Assembly: GCF_036884655.1 (NCBI RefSeq)
Contig: NC_088342.1
Location: 10,287,501 to 10,351,500, forward strand
Direction of reading: 5' to 3'
Source of the DNA: Musa acuminata AAA Group
Lineage: Eukaryota > Streptophyta > Magnoliopsida > Zingiberales > Musaceae
DNA: 64,000 nucleotides
Position 1 is the first letter of the stretch. Each line of letters starts with the position of its first letter. The notes beneath the pieces are model-generated. The model was given only the letters and a program-made list of their open reading frames with translations. It made no database searches and was not told where the DNA came from. The position numbers were made by a program, and so were the translations under genes. Below are positions 23,856-34,056 of this stretch, in pieces.

Positions 23856-26651
23856 ATGCATCTATGGCCATCTTTACGGATCCGGGACTCGTTCAAGCAA
23901 GCCTACCTCGACAAGATCGAGCGCAACCTCCACCGCATGCAGCAGCACAAGCAGCGGCTGCGAGGGGAGCGATCCAGTGATCCCCTCCTTGCCAACAGCT
24001 CCTCCGATGGCGACGCCGGGAGCAGCTCCTCCAAAGACCGGCAGCAGCACGAGACCCTTTCGCCTCTGCGCTTCTGCAGCGACATCCTATTCGTTCTGTC
24101 CTGCTGTTGCTGCTGCTTCTGCTGTGGAGGTACCAAAAACCTGTGTCTTTGCTCTTCTTGGTGGTAGAATTCCTAATTAACAGTCCAAAGACAGCCTCTT
24201 TGCTCATCTCGCATGCTCTTTGGGTATAACTGCAACATTGTAGTGCAATCTTATATTTCTATACCCATCTGGTACCGTCGAGAATATATCCGTCGTGAGC
24301 TATATGCCATAAGGATTAGAATGATTGTGGGAATTATGCCGGAATTTGCTTTTGGCGTATTGACCTAAATGGATTATACGGTCATAAGAGTTTCAGACGA
24401 TTCGATGATTTTATGTTCCCTAAACTATAACGCCATTGTTCAAGAGATTAATTTAGAGAACTCTAAGGGCTTGATTTCTTTGATCTGTGAGGAGCAAATA
24501 ATGATTTTGCTTCATCTTTTCTTGGACAAACTAAGTAGAGAATTGTTCTTATTATTGTCTAGCTTGTTGGTGGTCTGATGTTGTCTTTTCGGCACATGGA
24601 GCAATCCCATAAGCAATTACAAGGGTTGGAACCTCTTCTACTTCTAGGATTCTTTTCCCTGAAAAACAGGCACTTCTTGCTTTAGGTTATTAGCTTTGAA
24701 TTGCTCCCTCCTGTAAATTCTACCTTTAGGTAGCTTCAATCTTGATCACAGTTCATTCTCAATGCTCAGATTGAAATGTTCTGAGGTGGCTAACGATAAG
24801 ACCATCATTCCCCGTGTAATCTGTTTACCCTCGGAGCAAGGAGTTACCTCTTTGTTTTGAAGCAGTAACTCTTTCTCTTTTTCTGAATTTATCATCAGAG
24901 ACAGATAAAAGAAAATGTTATGAACATATTCCAAGAAACAACTTCACCAAGTTTATGCTCAAGTTGAGGATGTCGTTCTTGATCTAGATGCAAGCTTGTC
25001 TTTGGTCATCCTCTTTCTTGATGTGCTAGAAGTGGATCCTTTCAGACAAATGTGCTTGTTTATCTTTCGGTAATTTTATAAAATCTCTTCAATTGAATAT
25101 TCCCCAAATGCTATCTTCAAAATGGAGTTCTTCTATGCATGCCAATGATGTTCTAAAGTGAAGATTGCTGTCTATGCCCTTTCATGGCACAAGGGCATAT
25201 GTGGATACTGTTTTGGCATGATAAGGTCTGATTTGGCAGCACATTCAACCAGCACAGACCAAAATCTGGTCTAGCCATATGTGGCACATCTGGCTCAAGT
25301 ACTGATGCCTTTCTGCAGTGTGTTTTGACCTGGTTTCGATGTTGCAAGCTCCCTGCACTCCTGGGGTTAAAGTTATTAAATAATGTATACAACTGTTTAG
25401 ACTTCAATGGTGTGGATTTCAGAATATTTTACACCATCAATATGGTTGCAGTTAATAGGTTGAGCAAAAGATGCCATGTGTTTGTTTTGTGACATATAGG
25501 TAGACAAAAGGCATGCTGGTATATGCAAAAGATGATGGCTTTTAATCTTAGTATTCCGCAAAATACTAGCCATTAGCTGTTTCATATGACTAATTTAGCT
25601 TTAATGGTCCATACAATTAGTTCAGATGGAATGCCAAGCAGAAAATAGTGTCTACACTAAACAAAAATGTTTCTTTAGTAGTTGAAGCCTTTTTCCACCA
25701 TGTTGTTTGCTGCACTCATAGTTTTCAATTGGAGTATCAAGAGTAAGGTAGTATTCTCAAAAGCTTTGTACTTGCTCCTGCTGCAGAGGAGCTATAGATA
25801 TCTTGCTATTAGGCTTAAGTCAAGACATTTCCTACCACTCCAACAAGTCCGTGGTGATGTAATGGATCCTGTGTCATTGTGTGGATATTCAGACATGTAT
25901 CAGATTGTGATTTAGCTAGGATGCAAAGAATGGATGCATAGGTGAAAATGTTTATAGCTAAACTATGTAAAGATGGTTTTTGCAAAGTCTTAAACAAAAA
26001 AGTTTTCGCTTCTCTCACTTGATTCTTGAAATCTAAAGTCAAAGAATTTGATAAGCGTGCTGGACATTCTTGAAATCTAAAGTCAAATCTATTAAACGTA
26101 CTGGACATATTCACAAGGATGGATGCAAGAATCCGAGTCTGATTTGCAATTCTTCATAGACCATTCAAAAATATGCAGTTGAATTTTTTTGTATTTTGTA
26201 TTTTTTTTTGTACCTTTTTCATAGGCCTTATAATCAATGACCTGATGTAAGGATGTGCAGCTTTGATTGATCAGTAAGAAAAACCCAGTTGTATCTTCAA
26301 TTTCTATGTAACCCTTGCATTCATGAACTTATGAACTTTCTATTGACTTTAGGTCATCTAAGTTGATGACTAAGTATTGACCATACTATTTTGAGATTTG
26401 TTCTGATATCGTTTCTCTGGTGCATGTTTATTCCTAGTTACTCAGATTGCTTTTTGGGACCTTCAACTTGTTATGCCTCATTCTCTTCCTTCTTTAGAGT
26501 TCAGCTACAAGTATTCATCTGCATCTCTTACTGTAATTGTTTCACAACTCTAAATAAGTATTTTGCCTCTGAAATTTATCTGAATTCACTGAAACTTTGC
26601 TTTTGATTAACAGCTTGCATCGACGAGAAGGAGAACCAAACTCCACATTGA
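23856..26651 (+). CDS. Small plant protein of unknown function with a cysteine-rich tail (two exons)
   Basis: Exons 23856-24129 and 26614-26651, joined GGAG|CTTGC with GT-AG, give 103 residues; the intron is about 2.5 kb. The N-terminus has a basic, amphipathic stretch (FKQAYLDKIERNLHRMQQHK), then a Ser/Asp-rich middle, then RFCSDILFVLSCCCCCFCCG and a short acidic end read across the splice as ACIDEKENQTPH. I recall similar small plant proteins with a C-terminal CCCxxCCGAC block, all uncharacterised. The Cys run after hydrophobic residues suggests palmitoylation or membrane association, which is inference. The start was chosen because the upstream ATG at 23759 is in another frame running through the GA repeat. 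The last 12 codons are recognisable only by the splice, so the second exon is moderately certain. Confidence 0.75.
24130..26613 (+). other. Intron of the small cysteine-rich protein gene
   Basis: AT-rich, T-rich on the plus strand as expected for a plant intron, with acceptor TTAACAG. No insertion or nested gene recognised. Confidence 0.6.
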
Positions 26652-27500
26652 GAAGAGCATTCATTCAAGGAGTTTGTAAGGTATCTAAGAAGTCGGATGC
26701 CCGCTTTGGACTTCTATGCTTTACGCAGTCAATGCAATGCTATACTCGTTTATAGTTTTGTAGAATGATTAATACTCAGAAGTTTCCTATTTTTCCTTGT
26801 AGTTTTAGATAAAATATTCTTGTTCATAATTGTGCTTTTTTTTCTGCTTGGTAGAGTTCGTGTTTATTGGGCATGAATTGACTAATAATTTTTCTTTAAT
26901 TTTCTTAATGTTTAAGAATTGATTGGCTTCTTCGTTCTGTTCCATATCTTGGTAGGAAATCAAGTGTTGGATCGTCATGCATATCGATATAAAATAACGA
27001 TTATACATTTATTCGCCCAGTTGATCATAATATAGTCATATCCATTCCTTGATACCATAACGTGGCAGGGCCTCCGTGCATCACGGTGGGGGCGCGTGTT
27101 AACTGGACGAATCCGAATCCGAATCCGAATCCGCCCTCACCCGTTTGAACACCAGACACGAGATCCCAAGTCCGCGAAGTCCACGCGACGCCCAATTAAT
27201 TGGACGAGTCTCGCCGAATTAATTGCGTGAGGATAGCGCATCTCCCGTTCGGTAGGATTCCCTCCAACTTTTATGGCAAGAAACTGGGACGCTTGATATG
27301 ACGTGTCGATCACATCGGACCGTTTGATGTAGATATTGGACCATGAAAAATTAGATGACTAGTTGGAGAGGATCCGTCATCGTTATCGCAATCATAAATC
27401 TCGAAGTTGTTAGCCAGTGCAGTCGATGACCGTACTCGGACGTCTCTCCCTGCAATAAGTTGTGCACCGGGGTCAGGTTCCCCGCCTTCCTCTCTGCTGT
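26652..27500. other. Intergenic DNA: 3'UTR of the upstream gene and promoter of the AGP-like gene
   Basis: AT-rich to about 27050, then GC-rich toward the next gene. A hexamer repeat is listed separately. No other gene seen. Confidence 0.4.
27109..27133. repeat. (GAATCC)4 hexamer repeat
   Basis: Four perfect GAATCC units about 390 bases upstream of the AGP-like gene start. Confidence 0.9.
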
Positions 27501-27521
27501 CAGATCTCTCATCGCTTTCCC

Positions 27522-28043
27522 ATGGCGGTGGCCTCCTCCTTGCCGCCGTCATCACTTGCGTTCTCGCTAGTTTCTGTCGTCGTCCTCCTTTCGACTGCGG
27601 ATCTCGCTTTCTCTTTGATTCCACCGTCAAGCTCGCCCTCGCCCTCGCCGGTTCCAGGAGGTCCGCTCCGATCGTCTCCCGCACCCTCGCCGGACTCCCC
27701 CCCCTCGCCATCGCCATCGCCATCGCCGTCGCCCGAGAACCTTCTCTCTCCACTGGTGCCGGCGCTGCCACCAGAGGTGCCTTCGCCCGCCCCGACCCCA
27801 TCCGCGACGCCGTCGCCAGCACCGGTTCCGAGCCACGAGGAGATCCAGTCCGGGGAGGTCGCCGACCAAGCGGGCCGTGACGGAGAAGGGGGAGGGATGA
27901 GCGGGGAGAAAAAGGCGGGGATCGCAGTGGGGGTGGTACTGGGGGTGGCGGTGCTCGCGGGCGGTTCTGTGCTGTACAAGAAGCGGCAGGACAACATCCG
28001 GCGGTCCAGGTACGGCTACGCCACCCGCATGGAGATGCTTTGA
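27522..28043 (+). CDS. Arabinogalactan-like proline-rich membrane protein
   Basis: Intronless, 173 residues. An N-terminal signal peptide (about residues 1-31, ending ADLAFS) leads into a long Pro/Ser/Ala/Thr-rich ectodomain with SPSPSP and PAP motifs, the kind of sequence hydroxylated and O-glycosylated in arabinogalactan proteins. Near the C-terminus GEKKAGIAVGVVLGVAVLAG is the start of a membrane span, followed by a basic YKKRQDNIRRSRYGYATR tail. The expected topology is therefore type I at the plasma membrane rather than GPI-anchored. An in-frame ATG exists 20 codons upstream (27462), but the internal Met at 27522 begins a typical signal peptide and sits in a better context (CCCATGGCG). 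The minus-strand and other plus-strand frames here are GC-rich shadows. Specific function unknown. Confidence 0.82.
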   Translation: MAVASSLPPSSLAFSLVSVVVLLSTADLAFSLIPPSSSPSPSPVPGGPLRSSPAPSPDSPPSPSPSPSPSPENLLSPLVPALPPEVPSPAPTPSATPSPAPVPSHEEIQSGEVADQAGRDGEGGGMSGEKKAGIAVGVVLGVAVLAGGSVLYKKRQDNIRRSRYGYATRMEML

Positions 28044-29232
28044 GATTCACAAGCCAATCGATCGGTTGATGATATTGATGGTGATCGCGAGGGATCTCGA
28101 TCCACTAAATCACCATCATTGATTCTATTGGATCGGATTCATCACAATCTTACTCTTCGATCTCTATACGCTTCTTCTCATGCCTTTGCTCTCGTTGTAG
28201 TGTTTGTCTTGGTTATACTTTTAGACTTGGATTGTTTTTAGCATCTTATCTATTAACCATATAATTGTTGGTAAAGATTGTATTCGAGATGATGATTGTA
28301 CAGCATGAGACCTTCATATGATAAAAATCTACATAATTTAAAATATGATACCAACAATAAAGTATAACAAATTGAACTCATTCTCACTATATAACAGAAA
28401 AATACAAACTTAGTAGGTGAATAAAAAGGGATGGAGTTAGAGGAGCCACTGTAACTTTCACATTACCTCCTGATGTGAATGATGAAGTCTTGGCATAGCC
28501 ATGTTTGGTGGGTTCTATTTATATGATTCATATCCATCAATAGGTGATAACTGGTTGTCTCCATTATGAATAGGTAGCTTCATTTTACGTCATTCAAAAT
28601 CAAATTTAGTTGGGTGTCAGTTGCATTAGCCACACCCATACCAAAAACTATGCTACAAATCAGATCCATTAATAGTAGCATTCTACAACTTGAAAGCAAA
28701 TGGGTCAAAGAAGAACAAGTTTTGTGCATCCCTTTCACATTATGTCTATGTAGTTTCTTATTAACATTTTATATGTTAGGTGTCCATATGATTTAACTTC
28801 AATACTGAAGAACTTATGTTGTACATAAGTAAGTCTTTAGAAATCCATAATATAGAGCCACAGTATCTTTTCTTCAAAAGGTATCCTCAAAACTTGTGTT
28901 CTGATCAACTTAGAAACAATAATATAATACTAGGGACATTTTATCTATTAAGCAATCTCATCATTTTCGACCTCCCGACAACATCTCAAAAAAAAAAAAA
29001 AAAGTAAACTTTCATAATAAATTTTGCATGTAATAGATAATTATGTATGCATATTATTATAATCCATGATGTTTTCTTAAGTATAAAATTTTTACATATT
29101 GAAGATGTGTTGATAAATTTTCAACATGTTTCTAATGGTTAAAGCACAATATCCTCTTTTTGTGCATATTATACAGTCCTTGAATAAAAAGAGAAATGAA
29201 AAAAATATTTATCATCAAAGCAAAACTGTTTA
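28044..29232. other. Intergenic DNA with a poly(A) run
   Basis: 3'UTR of the AGP-like gene, then AT-rich DNA. A run of about 15 A at 28988-29003 is present. No gene seen. Confidence 0.5.
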
Positions 29233-29550
29233 ATCCTCAAGTATCCCTTGACCATTGAATCACGATGAGGAAGATTGAAGACAACAACACTCTGGTCTTC
29301 ATTGTTGATATTCAAGATGACAAGAAGATGATAAAAGCAGCTGTGTAGAAGATGTATGCAAAGAAAGTTAATACTCTGATCAGGTCAGCATAATTTACTT
29401 TTCACAGCTACATACTCGTATCATCTGATCCAACTCTCAATGACTTTGGACCTATCTGTATCAGGCCCTGATGGAACTAAGAAGGCTTATATTAGATTAA
29501 TGCATGACTACGACGCCCTCGACGTTGCAAATAAAATCGGCATCATTTAT
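29233..29550 (+). pseudogene. RPL23A (uL23) pseudogene fragment with retained intron
   Basis: Matches the end of exon 2, the last intron and exon 3 of the intact RPL23A gene at 37322-39233. The segment starting ATCCTCAAGTATCCC corresponds to ATCCTCAAATATCCC of the parent, continues through the [14 protein letters not shown] coding block, has a stop codon in place of Lys (GCTGTGTAG), then the splice donor ATCAG|GTCAGC, a diverged intron, and exon 3 (GATGGAACTAAGAAGGC... to GGCATCATTTATTGCTGA). The parent's stop is lost and replaced by a later one. Because the intron is kept, this is a DNA-level duplicate and not a retrocopy. The N-terminal half is missing. Confidence 0.9.
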
Positions 29551-29834
29551 TGCTGAGATAAAATTTAGCTCTTCACTTGATCCCAGTTTTGAGGTTGTAT
29601 TTTTCACAACCTATCATTTACTTGGAATGTTCTCTTGATTTTTGCTGTGTTTGTTTTGAGATGATATAATGTTAGTCTGCCTCATTAGTATAGTTTTTAA
29701 CTGACCATCTAGTTTTCTTCTATAGTCAATTCACTCCTCTGAACATTCTAGCAGAGTATTTGATCAACTTAATGGTTGCTATCTATGTTGCTTCAACTAG
29801 ATTTAATATCCTGCCTTTTTGTTACTGTTGAGAA

Positions 29835-29979
29835 TGATAGTAGATGAGATTTTCCTAATTGTTTGAGGAAATCTCTTTACTCGAGGGAAATCCTCTCTCC
29901 TAACTTGTATAAATAGGAGATGACATGTTAATACAAATCAGTTTCTTCTGTAATTTCTTTTTCTATTCCTTTTCTAACA
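29835..29979 (+). repeat. Copia LTR, outer left copy
   Basis: Begins TGATAGTAGATGAG, has a TATAAATAG core promoter motif near 29910, and ends CTAACA just before a degraded primer-binding site (TAGTGTTAGAGA against the usual TGGTATCAGAGC, complementary to initiator tRNA-Met). Related copies lie at 31490-31639 (minus), 32299-32455 (plus) and 33947-34056 (minus). Confidence 0.75.
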
Positions 29980-30562
29980 TAGTGTTAGAGATATAGCCCT
30001 AGTAATCTGAGGGCTCTATCTCTCCTCATCTGGCTAGAAATGGCAGCACCGCTGTGTTGTTGTGCTGCTGCTTCTCCCCTTCCAGCCTCGCCAGAGGCCG
30101 ACGGGACTCCTCCAACTCCTCCACCACGCAGTAGCTTCCTCTGCTGCATAATCACAAGGAAGCTGCAACTGCATTCTCAACCGTATATCAAGTACAAGTT
30201 TTGCCTCCTTCTCTGATCTCACTTCTATCTCGTCGTCAAGTGCATCTCAAATTGCAGCAGAAGCAACGCAGATCTACCTGAGATCTGCCTCTCAAACTGT
30301 AACCTCTACAATCTTCGGGAAGCTGTGACATCTCCGCGGCCATTTCTCGGCCCACAGCAGCTTCCTCTACTGTGGTCGCTTCCAGGCTCCAAGCGCAAAC
30401 TACAGTAACAATCTACAGTAGCAGTGCGCAATGTAGCAAACTACAGTAGCAGTGCACAATCTACAGCAGCAAGCTGCAGCAACCTCATTCTCCAACTTCC
30501 GTGACATGAGCATATGAGATGTTGCTGCATCGGTTTGCAGGCAAAAAAAAAAAAAAACTGGG

Positions 30563-31490
30563 ATGTTTTCGTTCTCTTCTTCTGATATTCTAGTTCCTGC
30601 AGGGACTCTCACTTTTTGGCTTATCTCCATCAATGTTGCCATGCTAATCCATTTTAAGTTATCAAAAGGTGGTAATTATGCATCTTGGCGGGCTCAATTT
30701 TCTAATCTCTTATTTAGATATGACTTGTTAGGTTACGTTGATGTCTCTTTCAGTTGTCTGTCAGCTATGCTCAACATCCCTTGAGAACCTAGTCCAATAC
30801 CCAATCTAGCTCACAAACTGTGGTTGCGTCAAGATCGTCTCATCCTCGAAGCTATTCAAGCCTCAGTTGTTGGATCCGTCACTCTTTTAAAATCTTCATC
30901 TGTGACTGCTGCCGATGCATGGTCTATACTGCAAACAACCTTGGCTAATCATTCGCGTACTCAAAAGCTTAGTCTTTTATCCAAGCTGATGGTGACAAAA
31001 CAAGAGGGAAGTACTATAACTGATTATCTACAAAATATCAAGGTTATCATCAATGACTTGGCTTTGATAGGTCATTCCCTGTGTGACGAAGAGATCATCA
31101 TCCATACCCTAAATGGTCTCGGTAACGACTACAAGGAATTGGCTGCTGTAATTCAGGCATGCGACTTGCCAATCTCCTTTGAAGAACTCTATGACAAGCT
31201 GATTGATTATGAGACGTATTTGAAGCGTGCGGACAAACTACTTGGATCGACTATCATAACTCAAGTCAATCACAAGTCTAAACGGAAGAGCACTCGGTAC
31301 CCTCCGAATATCACCAAAGGTTTGGCCAATGTATATCTTAATCCTATGAGTCTCATGCAACACCCCTCTTATCATCTTAGTCATCACTTCTTGTAAAGTG
31401 ACAACTCTAATAACCATCAGTCTTGGCATCCTGCCCTGTCGAGCCATCAAAGATGGGTCATCTGCCAGCTGTGTGACAAAACAGAGAAAG
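30563..31490 (+). pseudogene. Copia gag fragment, left arm
   Basis: Readable gag from a motif HFKLSKGGNYASWRAQFSNL to VCQLCDK in one frame, interrupted by a stop at 30782-30784 and another at 31394-31396. The UBN2-type block is clear (for example DYLQNIKVIINDLALIGH and SFEELYDKLIDYETYLKR). It ends at the first CxxC of the zinc knuckle, where sequence switches to an inverted LTR. Confidence 0.8.
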
Positions 31491-31639
31491 AAATTATAAA
31501 AAAAACTAATTTGCATTAACATGTCCCTCTCCTATTTATATAGGTTAGGAGAGAGGATTTTCCTCAACAAATTAGAGGATTTCCCTTAACAGATTAGAGA
31601 GATTTCCTCAAACAGTTGGGGAAATCTCATCTATTATCA
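31490..31639 (-). repeat. Copia LTR, inner left copy (inverted)
   Basis: Reverse complement of the 32299-32455 LTR. Its TG end is at 31639 and its other end is cut at the gag junction. Confidence 0.8.
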
Positions 31640-31970
31640 TGCCCTCGCAAGATGGTGCTCCTATCAAGGAGACCAATCTTGGACCGATACAATGCAAAAA
31701 GTTTACGAGCTAGAGACTTCGTGAGTGAGTTGGCTAATTGATCAGCCATATGGACATGAGAAACACGAAGTTGACGATGGACAACTTGATTACGCATAAA
31801 GTGGAAGTCGATAGCAATATGTTTCATGCGGGAGTGAAACACCAAATTAGCGCATAGATAGGTAGCTCCAAAGTTGATGGCAGACAACTTGATCGCGCAC
31901 AAAGTGGAAGTCGAAGGCAATATGTTTCATGCGGGAGTGAAACACCGGATTAGCGCACAGATAGGTAGCT
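31640..31970 (-). pseudogene. Copia pol C-terminal end (RNase H tail), left arm
   Basis: On the minus strand the typical Copia end is readable: [19 protein letters not shown], then SHVHMADQLANSLTKSLA, then a short tail to the LTR. Only the terminal part of pol is kept. Confidence 0.75.
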
Positions 31971-32053
31971 CCGACATTATCGAAGTTGAAGGCAATATGT
32001 TTCATGCGGGAGTGAAACACTGGATTAGCGCACAGATAGGTAGCTCCGACATT
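31905..32053. repeat. Tandem repeat, two 75-bp units at the palindrome centre
   Basis: The unit running from GAAGTCGAAGGCAATATG to CTCCGACATTATC occurs twice in direct orientation, with a partial third copy to the left. It derives from the Copia RNase H end. Confidence 0.8.
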
Positions 32054-32059
32054 ATCACA

Positions 32060-32298
32060 ACTTATCTGTGCGCTACCTATCTGTGCGCTAATCCGGTGTT
32101 TCACTCTCGCATAAAACATATTGCCATCGACTTCCACTTTATGCGCAATCAAGTTGTTCGTCGTCAACTTCGTGTTTCTCATGTCCATACGGTTGATCAA
32201 TTAGCCGACTCACTCATGAAGCCTCTAGCTCGTAAACTTTTTGCATTGCATCGGTCCAAGATTGGTCTCCTTGATAGGAGCATCATCTTGCGGGGGCA
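32060..32298 (+). pseudogene. Copia pol C-terminal end (RNase H tail), right arm
   Basis: Plus-strand mirror of the left copy, with motifs [20 protein letters not shown] and [18 protein letters not shown], ending next to the LTR at 32299. Confidence 0.75.
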
Positions 32299-32455
32299 TG
32301 ATAGTAGATGAGATTTCCCTAACTGTTTGAGGAAATCTCTCTAATCTGTTGAGGAAAATCCTCTAATCCGTTGAGGGAAATCCTCTCTCCTAACCTGTAT
32401 AAATAGAAGATGGACATGTTAATGCAAATCAGCTTCTTTTGTAATTTCTTTCTCT
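32299..32455 (+). repeat. Copia LTR, inner right copy
   Basis: Begins TGATAGTAGATGAGATTTCC, with internal short direct repeats (tctgttgaggaaa/tccgttgaggga) and TATAAATAGAAG. It is cut before its normal CTAACA end, at the same base where the inverted left LTR joins gag. Confidence 0.8.
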
Positions 32456-33385
32456 ATTTTATCACACAGTTGGCAGACGACCCGTCTTTGATGGCTCGAC
32501 GGGGCAGGATGCCAAGACGGATGGTTATTGGAGTTGCCACTTTGCGAGAAGTGATGACTATGAGGATAAGAGGGGTGTTGCATGAGACTCATATAATTAA
32601 GATGTGCATTGGCCAAACCTTTGGTGATGTTCGGAGGGTACCGAGTGCTCTTCCGTTTAGACTTGTGATTGACTTGAGCTGTGATAATCGATCCAGGCAG
32701 TTTCTTTGTACGCTTCAAATACGTCTCATACTCAGTCAGCTTGTCATAGAGTTCTTCAAAGGAGACTGGCAAGTCGCGTGCCCAAATTGCAGCAGGCAAT
32801 TCCTTGTAGTCGTTACCGAGACCATTTAGGGCATGGATGATGATCTCTTCGTTACATTGGGAATGACCTATCAAAGCCAAATCATCAATGATAACTTTGA
32901 TATTTTGTAGATAATCAATTATAGTACTTTCCTCTTATTTTGTCACCATCAGCTTGGATAGAAGACTGAGCTTGCGAGTATGCGAATGATTCGCCAAGGT
33001 TGTTTGCAGTTTAGACCATGCATCAGCAGCAGTCACACATGAAGATATTAAAGGAGCGACAGATCCAACAACTGAGGCTTGAATAGCTTGGAGGATGAGA
33101 CGATTTTGACGCAACCATAGTTTGTGAGTTGGATTGGGTACTGGACTAGGTTCTTTAGGGATGTTGAGCATGATTGGGCGGACAACTGAAAGATCCATCA
33201 ACGTAACCTAACAAGTCGTATCTAAATAAGAGATTAGAAAATTGAGTCCGCCAGGATACATAGTTGTCATCTTTTGATAACTTGAAATGGATTAGCATGG
33301 TAGCATTGATGGAGATAAGCCATGTAGAAGAAGAAGTGAGAGTCCCTGCAAGAACTAGAATATCAGAAGAAGAGAAAGAAGACAT
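32456..33385 (-). pseudogene. Copia gag fragment, right arm (inverted)
   Basis: Minus-strand copy of the same gag, from HFKLSKDDNYVSWRTQFSNL to VCQLCDKIEKE. It has a frameshift near 33180 and a stop near 32935, so it carries different lesions from the left copy. Confidence 0.8.
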
Positions 33386-33934
33386 CCCAGTTTTTTTTTT
33401 TTTTTTTGCCTACAAACTGATGCAGCAACATCTTAGATGCTCATGTCACAGAAGTTGGAGAATGAGGCTGCTGCAGTTTGCTGCTACTGCAGATTGCGCA
33501 CTACTGCTACAGATTGCTACTGTAGTTTGCGCATGGAGCCTGGAAGCGACCACAGCAAAGGAAGCTACTATGGGCCGGGAAATGGCCGCGGAGATGTCGC
33601 AACCTCTCGGAGATTGTAGAGGTTGCGGTTTAAAAGGCAGATCTCAGGTAGATCTGCAATGCTTCCGCTGTGATTTGAGATGCACTTGGTGGTAAGACAG
33701 AAGTGAGATCAGAGAAGGAGGCAAACCTAGTACTTGATATACGGTTGGGAACTCAGTTGTAGCTTCCTTGTGATTATGCAGCAGAGGAAGCTGTTGCATG
33801 GTCGAGGAGTTGGAGGAGTCCCGTCGGCCTCTGGCGAGGTTGGAAGGGGAGAAGCAACAACACAGCAACACAGTGGTACTGCCCTTTCTAGCCAGATGAG
33901 GAGAGATAGAGCCCCTCAGATTACTGAGGTTATA

Positions 33935-33946
33935 GCTCTGATACCA
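33935..33946 (-). other. Retrotransposon primer-binding site (tRNA-Met type)
   Basis: Reads TGGTATCAGAGC on the minus strand, directly inside the LTR end (CTAACA at 33952-33947). This is the standard primer site of Copia elements that use initiator tRNA-Met. Confidence 0.85.
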
Positions 33947-34056
33947 TGTTAGAAAAGGAATATAGAAAGAAATTACAAAAGAAGCTGATTTGCATTAACA
34001 TGTCCCTCTCCTATTTATACAGGTTAGGAGAGAGGATTTTCCTCGATAGATTAATA
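33947..34056 (-). repeat. Copia LTR, outer right copy (truncated)
   Basis: Inverted LTR next to the primer-binding site. Similarity stops near GAGGATTTTCCTCGATAG, so the outer part of the LTR is missing. Confidence 0.75.

Larger units (their letters stand above)
29835..34056. mobile_element. Palindromic composite of Copia-type LTR retrotransposon pieces
   Basis: Left to right the pieces are: LTR(+), primer site, leader, gag(+), LTR(-), RNase H end(-), RNase H end(+), LTR(+), gag(-), leader(-), primer site(-), LTR(-). The whole is an inverted repeat centred near 32055, with arms of about 2.2 kb and 2.0 kb. Gag carries a UBN2-type Copia gag domain and stops inside the first CxxC of its zinc knuckle (VCQLCDK), where the inverted LTR begins. 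Most of pol (protease, integrase, reverse transcriptase) is absent. Stops and frameshifts show that it is dead. Both arms share the same unusual gag-LTR junction. Confidence 0.85.

Noticed and set aside
27310..28050. A 246-codon minus-strand frame and other plus frames over the AGP-like gene
   Set aside because: Low-complexity Arg/Ala/Gly/Glu text caused by the GC-rich SPSP repeats. No signal peptide or domain.
31627..32311. Separate small genes in the palindrome centre
   Set aside because: They are inverted copies of the Copia RNase H tail with tandem repeats.
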